64,000 bases of DNA from DATKBT01 sp035546295 (GTDB lineage: Bacteria; Acidobacteriota; Thermoanaerobaculia; Multivoradales; Multivoraceae), in the NCBI GenBank assembly GCA_035546295.1, contig DATKBT010000164.1, forward strand, positions 33,904-97,903, in the 5' to 3' direction. Under the pieces are notes generated by a model. That model was given only the letters and a program-made list of their open reading frames with translations, ran no database searches and was not told the origin of the DNA. Numbering within the stretch: position 1 is the first letter of the stretch; each line of letters begins with the position of its first letter. Positions 1-7,852 of the stretch are shown in pieces. The position numbers and the translations under genes were made by a program.

Positions 1-180
1 CCGGCACAGGACGGGCACCAACGCCAGCGTGCTCGCGAGCTCGGCGGGGAAGCTGTGCCGGCTGGAGGTGAGCGCGCGCAGGTAGCACCGGCGAGCACGG
101 TCGACCAGCTCCACGGTGCCCTGCAGATGCAGGGGTGTTTCGGTGACGATGCTCTGATGAGCTGTGCTCGGCGGAGACAT
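1..180 (-). CDS. Histidine kinase, N-terminal part (cut by window edge)
   Basis: Only the first 60 codons lie in the window; the rest runs off the left edge. The ATG is at 180-178. The visible segment (VELVDRARRCYLRAL, then FPAELASTLALVPVLC) matches the N-terminal domain of the histidine kinase at 15932-16996 (IELIERARLSYGRTL, PAELANTLALVPTLC) nearly residue for residue. The two are therefore paralogues sharing an unnamed alpha-helical N-terminal domain. By analogy the missing part should carry the HisKA and ATPase domains, but that is inference. No recognisable Shine-Dalgarno precedes the ATG. Confidence 0.7.
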   Translation of the reverse strand, partial: MSPPSTAHQSIVTETPLHLQGTVELVDRARRCYLRALTSSRHSFPAELASTLALVPVLCR

Positions 181-521
181 GATCGCTGGATGGAGCCTGC
201 GCGGCGGGTCGCTTCCTGATTGGCGGTTTCGCGCGGGCCCGGCTCGATCTCGTACGGCATCCGGAAGCTCCGGGGCTGGACGGCGAGCGGCCTCCGCGTC
301 GAGGTGCCGTTGTTGCAGTGTGCCCATCTTGCAGTCGTCGAGACCACCGGGCAATCGGCGGCACGAGGGCCATGCTCCTAGGGTTTTGTCTTAAGACCCG
401 CCGCGCCTCGGGGTGGCCATCGTCGCGAAGGCCCCGGCTGCTCGGGGAGCCGCTCCAGAGATCGCCGGACAGAAGCGCGACGAACTACGCCCTGGCACGT
501 GGCTCGCATGCGAGAGCACGC
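181..521. other. Intergenic region with no gene seen
   Basis: About 340 bases between the divergent kinase fragment and the ligD remnant. Open frames continue through it on both strands, but they lack family features and a ribosome-binding site. A -24/-12-like sequence at 493-507 (TGGCACG-N4-TCGC) has one mismatch. It would start transcription only about 3 bases before the GTG at 522, so it is not listed as a promoter. Confidence 0.5.
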
Positions 522-1145
522 GTGGGATCGCTGACCGAGTACCGCAAGAAGCGCGATTTCCAGGCGACGCCCGAGCCGGCGGATGACGGCCCCTCCGGCG
601 AGCAGGCCGCCGACGGTGAGCAGGATGCCCCCGGTGACGACGGCGATGGTGCACTGTCGTTCGTCGTGCAGAAGCACGCCGCTCGGCAGCTCCACTACGA
701 CTTTCGGCTCGAGCTCGACGGTGCGCTCAAGAGCTGGGCGGTGCCCAAGGGCCCGTCGCTCGACCCGGACGACAAGCGCCTCGCGCTCGAGGTCGAGGAC
801 CACCCGCTCGAGTACGGGGGCTTCGAGGGCTCGATCCCGCGCGAGCGCGGTCTCTACACCCTCAACCCGCTCGAGTCGAAGCGGCGCGGGCGGATCTTCA
901 TCGACTACCTCCGCAACGCCTTCGGCTCGACCGCGATTGCCTCGTACTCGCCGCGCGCGCGCCCCGGCCTGCCGGTCGCGGTGCCGATCCGGTGGGACGA
1001 GCTGACCCCGCGCCGGCGCCCCGACTCCTACCACCTGCGCAACGTGGGCCGGCGGCTCGCGTCGCTGCGTTCCGATCCGTGGGAGGGCGCGCGGCCTCAG
1101 CGGCTGCCGGCCCAGTTGCGCGAGCGGTTGGGGCTCGAGGACTGA
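522..1145 (+). pseudogene. ligD: LigD remnant: phosphoesterase start fused to polymerase-domain end
   Basis: LigD is the multidomain NHEJ enzyme (3'-phosphoesterase, ligase, primase-polymerase), normally about 800 residues or more. This frame has 207 codons. The first ~110 residues are the phosphoesterase N-terminus ([42 protein letters not shown]) and include the His/Asp/Arg residues typical of that active site. It then jumps directly into the last ~90 residues of a polymerase domain ([23 protein letters not shown]). The rest of the phosphoesterase barrel, the whole ligase and most of the polymerase are missing, yet the frame stays open across the junction near 850. GTG 522 was chosen because homology begins right after it; ATG 318 in the same frame is the alternative. 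Function is unlikely. An assembly collapse is possible. Confidence 0.75.
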
Positions 1146-1200
1146 GCCGTCCGGCGCCTGCCGGCTTCCCGTCTCGAGCCCGCGCGCCCGCAGGTAGACG

Positions 1201-1944
1201 ATGCCGACTCGGCCCGACAGACGTGCCGATCCGTTCCGGGCCGTCATGCGCCAGGAGTGGCGAGAGCTGCTCTTCCTCCACTGGCGCATCGACGCCGCCG
1301 CGCTCGCGCGGCGCGTCCCGTCGCCGCTCGTCATCGATACCCACGAGGGACAGGCCTGGATCGGGCTGGTCGCCTTCGAGGTGAGAGGGCTGCGCCCACC
1401 CCTGCTGCCGCCGGTGCCGTTCGCGTCCCGCTTCGCAGAGGTCAACGTGCGCACCTACGTGCGCCTCGGGGACGGTCCTCCGGGCGTGTGGTTCTTCAGC
1501 CTGGACGCCGCCAGCCGGCTCGCCGTGGCCGGCGCGCGTCTCGCCTATCGGCTGCCCTACCGCTTTGCACGCGGCCGGCTGCGCCGGCGCGGCGATCGGA
1601 TCCGCTTTGCGAGCCGACGTCCTGGCGGCGACGGCCGCTGCACCGTGCAGTGGAGACGGCGGCTCTCGCCCGCCGAAGGTCCGGCGCCGGCCGGCTCGCT
1701 CGAGGAGTTCCTGGTCGAGCGCTACACGCTCTATGCGACCTCGGGCGGTCGGCTGTTTCGCGCCGGAGTGCGTCACCGACCCTACCCGCTGGTGCCGGAG
1801 GGGATGCTGGAGCTCGAGGGTCTCGACCAGGACCTGGTCGAGCGGGCCGGCTTCGACGTCTCGGGAGCGCCGCGAGTGCATGCGTCGCGCGGCGTTCGCC
1901 CGGCGGTCTCGGCGCCGCAGAAGGTCCGGCTCGACGCTGGTTGA
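1201..1944 (+). CDS. DUF2071 / YqjF-like protein
   Basis: A 247-residue protein that I recognise as the DUF2071 (COG3361, YqjF-like) family, whose biochemical role is not established. Typical features are the early RQEWRELLFLHWRID segment, the VPSPLVIDTHEGQAWIGLVAF strand pair, the FAEVNVRTYVR motif, GVWFFSLDA and a late YTLYA segment. The length suits the family. No signal peptide or membrane segment is visible, so it should be cytoplasmic. It follows the ligD remnant by 55 bases on the same strand. A 172-base inverted-repeat element begins 3 bases after its stop. Confidence 0.8.
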   Translation: MPTRPDRRADPFRAVMRQEWRELLFLHWRIDAAALARRVPSPLVIDTHEGQAWIGLVAFEVRGLRPPLLPPVPFASRFAEVNVRTYVRLGDGPPGVWFFSLDAASRLAVAGARLAYRLPYRFARGRLRRRGDRIRFASRRPGGDGRCTVQWRRRLSPAEGPAPAGSLEEFLVERYTLYATSGGRLFRAGVRHRPYPLVPEGMLELEGLDQDLVERAGFDVSGAPRVHASRGVRPAVSAPQKVRLDAG

Positions 1945-1946
1945 GC

Positions 1947-2118
1947 CTAGGAGCCCGTGGTGAAACTCAGCACGCCCGCACGACAAGGTCTTTCCGCTCC
2001 GCCGGCGGCCAGGAGCCACTCACCCGACCGGTGCTCGTCGCCGGGTCTCGATCGGCTTCCCGCCACCGGCTCCGCTGCAAGTCGTAGCGGGCTCGTGGTG
2101 GTCACCACGGGCTCCTAG
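1947..2118. repeat. 172-base element bounded by 17-bp perfect inverted repeats
   Basis: The arm CTAGGAGCCCGTGGTGA at 1947-1963 recurs as its exact reverse complement at 2102-2118. Just inside the right arm, 2084-2108 carries a 25-base sequence that is found in reverse complement at 7732-7756. Arms built as TAG + (GAGCCC or CGGGCTC) + GTGGT recur at 7682, 7741, 17216, 17271, 41090 and 50751. No coding frame inside it looks real. It may be a MITE/REP-like element or a structured transcript end for the DUF2071 gene. Confidence 0.75.
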
Positions 2119-2139
2119 CAGCGCGGGAGCGTGCCCAGG

Positions 2140-2154
2140 CGGCACGTGCCTTGC
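2140..2154 (+). promoter_or_regulatory. Sigma-54 (-24/-12) promoter candidate for the SDR gene
   Basis: CGGCACG-N4-TTGC matches the RpoN consensus TGGCACG-N4-TTGC except at the first base. The invariant GG and GC are 10 bases apart. It lies 75 bases before the GTG start at 2230. Confidence 0.6.
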
Positions 2155-2229
2155 GTAGCACCGGCAGCGGCGAGGACTCCGGCAGGAGACGACGGAACCA
2201 GGGACGCTACCGACAGAGGACGAGACATC

Positions 2230-3417
2230 GTGCAACCAATCGTGCAACCAATCGATCGAGCCGAGCAATACGACGAGGACGATTTCCACCAGCCCCACCG
2301 CCGGCGCGCGCTCCGCGCGGTGCCGGGCCGCGCCCAGCGCCCTGCCGGCGATAGCGACCACTCCCCTGAGCTCCGGCTGGCGCTCGGCTTGGGCGCTCTC
2401 GGCGCCGTCCTGGTGCTCGCTCGCGCCGTGCGCCGCCATCGTGCTCTCGACCTCGAGGGCCGACGCGCGCTGGTCACCGGCGGCAGCCGCGGGCTCGGTC
2501 TCTGCATCGCCGAGGAGCTGGCGCGCCAGGGGGTGCAGGTGGCGATCCTGGCCCGCGACCCGGTGGAGCTCGATGCGGCGGCGGAGAGGATCCGGGCGGT
2601 CGGTCCGGAGCCGCTGACCATCGTCGCCGACCTGCGCCGGCCGGCCGACTCTCAGCGCGCGGTCCGCGCGATCGTCAGCGTGTTCGGCGGCCTCGACCTG
2701 CTGGTCAACAACGCCGGTGTGATCACGGTCGGACCCCTCTCGGAGATGACGGCGGAGGACTTCGACGAGCAGATGGCCGTGCATTTCGGCGGCCCGCTGC
2801 GCCTGATCCTCGCTGCTCTGCCGCACCTCGAGCGCTCCGGACAGGGCCGGATCGTCAACATCGCCTCGTTCGGAGGCCGGGTTCCGGTTCCGCACCTCGC
2901 TCCGTACTGCGCGAGCAAGGCGGCGCTGATCGGGCTCTCGGACGCGCTGCGTCCGGAGCTGGTGCCACGCGGCATCAAGGTGACTACGGTCTGTCCCGGC
3001 CTGATGCGCACCGGCTCGCACCTGCACGCGCAGTTCAAGGGCAATCGCCGGAGCGAGGCGACCTGGTTCACGGCCTCGGCGGTCGCGCCGCTCTTGACGC
3101 TCGACCCCCGGGAGGCGGCGGAGCGCATCGTCGAGGCGGCGCGGCACGGCGATCCGTATCTCACCTTCAACTTCACGGCCTCGCTGGCGACCCGGGTCGA
3201 GGGGTTGATGCCGGGTGCGGTGCGGCGGCTGGTCGGAGTCGTCGCGCGCCTCCTGCCGCGCGCTCCCGCGAATGGCGACGGCCGGCTTGCGATGCCGGGC
3301 TGGCGCGTCGGCAAGTCGTGGCTGCCGCCGATGCTGAGGCGGCGAAGCGAGCGTGCGGCGCGCCGCCACCTCGAGACGGTCGGGGTGCCGTCCGAGTCTC
3401 CGCTTAGAGAGCGTTGA
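2230..3417 (+). CDS. Membrane-anchored short-chain dehydrogenase/reductase
   Basis: A 395-residue NAD(P)-dependent oxidoreductase of the classical SDR family; the substrate is unknown. After a charged N-terminus there is a hydrophobic stretch (LRLALGLGALGAVLVLA), so it may be anchored to the membrane. The cofactor motif TGGSRGLG is near residue 83, NNAG near 160, and the catalytic Ser plus YCASK (Tyr ~226, Lys ~230) follow. The ~140-residue C-terminal extension is longer than in a minimal SDR. GTG 2230 was chosen for the AGAGGA site 8-9 bases upstream; a 12-base tandem duplication gives a second GTG at 2242. It overlaps the next gene by 4 bases and has a sigma-54-like promoter. Confidence 0.85.
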   Translation: MQPIVQPIDRAEQYDEDDFHQPHRRRALRAVPGRAQRPAGDSDHSPELRLALGLGALGAVLVLARAVRRHRALDLEGRRALVTGGSRGLGLCIAEELARQGVQVAILARDPVELDAAAERIRAVGPEPLTIVADLRRPADSQRAVRAIVSVFGGLDLLVNNAGVITVGPLSEMTAEDFDEQMAVHFGGPLRLILAALPHLERSGQGRIVNIASFGGRVPVPHLAPYCASKAALIGLSDALRPELVPRGIKVTTVCPGLMRTGSHLHAQFKGNRRSEATWFTASAVAPLLTLDPREAAERIVEAARHGDPYLTFNFTASLATRVEGLMPGAVRRLVGVVARLLPRAPANGDGRLAMPGWRVGKSWLPPMLRRRSERAARRHLETVGVPSESPLRER

Positions 3418-4043
3418 GCGGTCGAGAGAAGTCGGGCATCGGCGATCGCAAGCCGCTGATCGGCGGCGTGATGACGGCCGGCGCCTGCCTCGGCGGCGCG
3501 ATCGCCCTCGGCAACCCCGGCGACTTCGAGGCGCGGCAGCTCCTCGAGGCGAGCCTGCCGACGCTGCGCTTCCTGTGCTCGGCGATGATCACCGGGTCGG
3601 GGACCATCCTCGCCCTGATGCTGACCCTGCTGGGCCTGAGCTTCTCGACCGAGCACCGGCTGGCGAGGAGCCACTACCTGCGGATCCGGTGGATCGCCCG
3701 CCACGTCGCGGTTTCGATGGTCGGCGCTCTGCTCTTCCTGCTCTTCCTGACGATGCCGGTGGCGGAGAGCGACCGTTTCCCCGCCGGCTGGTTCGAGGGC
3801 CTCTACTACAGCGTCCTGGGAGCGGCCTCGCTGCTCGCCGGCTGGCTGGCGACCGTGGTCTTCATGCTCTACGGCACGATCTCGGACATCGTCGAGGTCT
3901 CGGGACTCCGCCGACGCGATCACCCGATGATCGCCGGCAACGAGGACTCCGACGACGCCGACGACGAGGACCCCGACAACGGGGACCCCGTCAACGAAGA
4001 CGACGTCCAAGACGACGACGAGGACGACGCCCGGGCTCCTTGA
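3414..4043 (+). CDS. Four-TM membrane protein with acidic C-terminal tail
   Basis: A 209-residue protein I do not recognise as a named family. It shows about four hydrophobic segments (around residues 14-32, 52-75, 98-115 and 130-155) and then a soluble tail of about 45 residues dominated by Asp and Glu (for example DDADDEDPDNGDP). The TTG start overlaps the SDR stop codon (TTGA), so the two genes are probably translated together. The acidic tail could bind cations or a basic partner, but this is speculation. The stop is followed by non-coding sequence up to a convergent terminator at 4171-4213. Confidence 0.7.
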   Translation: MSGREKSGIGDRKPLIGGVMTAGACLGGAIALGNPGDFEARQLLEASLPTLRFLCSAMITGSGTILALMLTLLGLSFSTEHRLARSHYLRIRWIARHVAVSMVGALLFLLFLTMPVAESDRFPAGWFEGLYYSVLGAASLLAGWLATVVFMLYGTISDIVEVSGLRRRDHPMIAGNEDSDDADDEDPDNGDPVNEDDVQDDDEDDARAP

Positions 4044-4170
4044 GGCTCGCCCCCTCGACCTCTCCTCGGCGATCGGCGTCGCCGTCGAGATCGCCGTGCT
4101 TTTCGATCCAGCCGAGCGCGCACTCCAATGGCTCGACTCCAATGGCACGACGATGCGACCGGTGAAACGT

Positions 4171-4213
4171 CAAAAAGGAGAGCGGCTGCATGCATCACGC
4201 CCTGCAGCCGCTC
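4171..4213 (-). terminator. Intrinsic terminator of the small charged-protein gene
   Basis: Perfect 11-bp inverted repeat, GAGCGGCTGCA (4180-4190) and TGCAGCCGCTC (4203-4213), with a 12-base loop. On the minus strand it is followed by CCTTTTTG. It lies 12 bases past the stop of the 69-aa gene and supports that gene being real. Confidence 0.8.
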
Positions 4214-4224
4214 CAAGCCCAGAC

Positions 4225-4434
4225 CTACGGCGCGGGCCGCTCTTTCTTCTTCTTCTCGTCGGCCTCCTCGCCGCGCACGCCGCGGGGGCCGCCCTGCTGG
4301 CGCTCGCGCTCCTCCTCGCGGCGGCGAGCCTCGGGATCCTGCCCCTTTTGGCGATCCTGTCCGCGGTCGGCCTGGCCGCTGTGCTTTTTCGACTCTTCCC
4401 GCTTTTTCGACTCTTCCCGCTTTTCCTGGGGCAT
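4225..4434 (-). CDS. Small, highly charged disordered protein (69 aa)
   Basis: The 69-residue product is almost entirely Lys, Arg, Glu, Asp, Gln and Gly, with no hydrophobic core, so it should be intrinsically disordered. It opens with MPQEKREESKKREESKK, where a 6-residue unit is duplicated by an 18-bp tandem repeat. The ATG at 4434-4432 has a textbook AAGGAG site 8 bases upstream, and an intrinsic terminator follows the stop. Together these make the gene credible despite its odd composition. It resembles small stress-induced hydrophilic proteins only in general character. Longer frames through the region lack a good start. Confidence 0.65.
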   Translation of the reverse strand: MPQEKREESKKREESKKHSGQADRGQDRQKGQDPEARRREEERERQQGGPRGVRGEEADEKKKKERPAP

Positions 4435-4834
4435 CGTTCGCTTCTCCTTCGATCGGCGACGGAGGCACCATGCCGCCGTGCCGAACGTTCTAGAAGCAAG
4501 CGCCGCGCCCGATCGAGCGCGCCCAAAGCCTCTCGGCTGGCAAAAGCCTTCCTGCACTTCGTGCACCGCTGATCAAGCGAAACGGCTCCGGACCTCGAGC
4601 TCGCTCGCGTCGCACTGCGGAGAGCGATTCGCCCCCGCACGCCGCGCTTCGAGCGCTCGACTGGGAGAGCCCATCAGGTAGGAATTCCCACAGCCTCGGT
4701 AGGAACCGGGCGCACGATCCTCGCCTCTGCGGAGCTCGAGTTTCGGCAGCGGCAGCCGCGCCGAGAATCCCTCGCCGGCGAAGAGGGTCGTATAGAATCG
4801 TGTTTTGCGTTCGGTCCGGGGCGATGGCCGATCG
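4435..4834. other. Divergent intergenic region
   Basis: About 400 bases between the small charged-protein gene (minus) and the hybrid kinase (plus). Apart from the possible -10 element at 4791-4798, I see no gene or strong structure. An 8-base palindrome GAACGTTC lies near 4486-4493. Open frames here are GC-driven. Confidence 0.5.
4791..4798 (+). promoter_or_regulatory. Possible -10 element of a housekeeping promoter
   Basis: TATAGAAT stands out in otherwise GC-rich sequence, 37 bases before the ATG of the hybrid kinase. No convincing -35 hexamer is visible at the right distance. Confidence 0.3.
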
Positions 4835-7047
<2,213 letters not shown>

Positions 7048-7051
<4 letters not shown>

Positions 7052-7425
7052 CTGCCGATGCCGGACGCCGCGTGCTGCTGGTCGAGGACGACGCCGACAG
7101 CGCCTACGGGCTCTCCGAGCTGCTGAAGATCGAGGGCTTCGAAGTCGACGTCGCGGCGTCGATGGCAGCCGCGCTCGACACGCTCGAGAGCGCCCCGCCG
7201 CCCGACGTGCTGATCGCCGACCTCCAACTGCCCGACGGCGACGGGCTCGAGCTGCTGGCGCGCCTGCCTCCCGAGCGTGGGTTCCCGGCCATCGCGCTCA
7301 GCGGGTTCACTTCGCCGAGCGACAAGGCGTCGACGGCCCGGGCGGGCTTCGCGCGGCACCTGACCAAGCCGGTCAGGGTGCGCGAGCTGATCTCGGCGAT
7401 CGAGGAGGTCCTGGGCGGCGGGTGA
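7048..7425 (+). CDS. Single-domain response regulator
   Basis: A 125-residue receiver with no output domain. The acidic pair is LLVEDDAD, the phospho-acceptor lies in LIADLQLPDGDG (Asp ~58), the Ser/Thr switch residue is in ALSGFTSP and the Lys is in HLTKPV. The ATG overlaps the stop of the hybrid kinase by four bases, so the pair is co-translated and this is the likely phosphorelay partner. Lone receivers often act as phosphate shuttles or bind a target protein; which applies here cannot be told. Confidence 0.88.
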
Positions 7426-7681
7426 GCCCATCGTCACCGCTTGTACTTCTTTCCGGCGTCGGAGGTAAGAAGGGGCAGGAGACGACGGTCTAGGTCGACT
7501 AGGCCAGCGGGAAGTTCTTGCCTGCCTGCGGCAGGCGGCGGTCATTGGCCTCGCGCAAGCGCGAGACCAAGGCTCACAAAACGGTCAAAGTTTGATCAAG
7601 CCGTGTCGCCAGGATTTCGCGGTTTCGGTCGAGTCGACCTGAGCCCGCGCCGCTTGCGGCGCTTGGGCGGGGAACATGAGA

Positions 7682-7756
7682 GTAGCGGGCTCGTGGTATG
7701 AGGGCGCTTCGATCACGCCGCTCGTTGGGGAGTGGTGACCACCACGAGCCCGCTAC
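7682..7756. repeat. 75-base inverted-repeat element
   Basis: GTAGCGGGCTCGTGGT at 7682-7697 is the exact reverse complement of 7741-7756 (16 bp). Positions 7732-7756 match 2084-2108 in reverse complement over 25 bases. The overall design matches the element at 17216-17283. It is probably a REP-like family member. Confidence 0.75.
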
Positions 7757-7800
7757 GCCTTTCTCGGAGCCCGAAACGAGCTTCCCGGGGCTCTTGGCCG

Positions 7801-7815
7801 TGGCATCGATCTCGC
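7801..7815 (+). promoter_or_regulatory. Weak sigma-54-like promoter candidate
   Basis: TGGCAT-N5-TCGC keeps GG and GC at the 10-base spacing but has two mismatches. It lies 38 bases before the ATG at 7853. Confidence 0.3.
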
Positions 7816-7852
7816 AGGTGCTGGGGTGCCGCTCCCGGTACAGGGGAGGTCC

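Larger units (their letters stand above)
7426..7852. other. 427-base intergenic region rich in hairpins
   Basis: It holds no credible gene. Compact hairpins lie in tandem: 7520-7536 (7-bp stem, 3-base loop), 7545-7570 (11 of 12 pairs, core CTCGCGC-AA-GCGCGAG) and 7647-7662 (GCGCCGC-TT-GCGGCGC). The 75-base inverted-repeat element at 7682-7756 follows. None has a U-run, so they are not classical terminators. Confidence 0.6.

Noticed and set aside
493..507. TGGCACG-N4-TCGC before the ligD remnant
   Set aside because: One mismatch in the -12 box, and it would place the transcript start about 3 bases before the GTG, unlike the other candidates.
4225..4566. Longer 113-codon version of the small charged protein
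   Set aside because: The upstream part has different composition, and the AAGGAG site sits exactly before the internal ATG at 4434.
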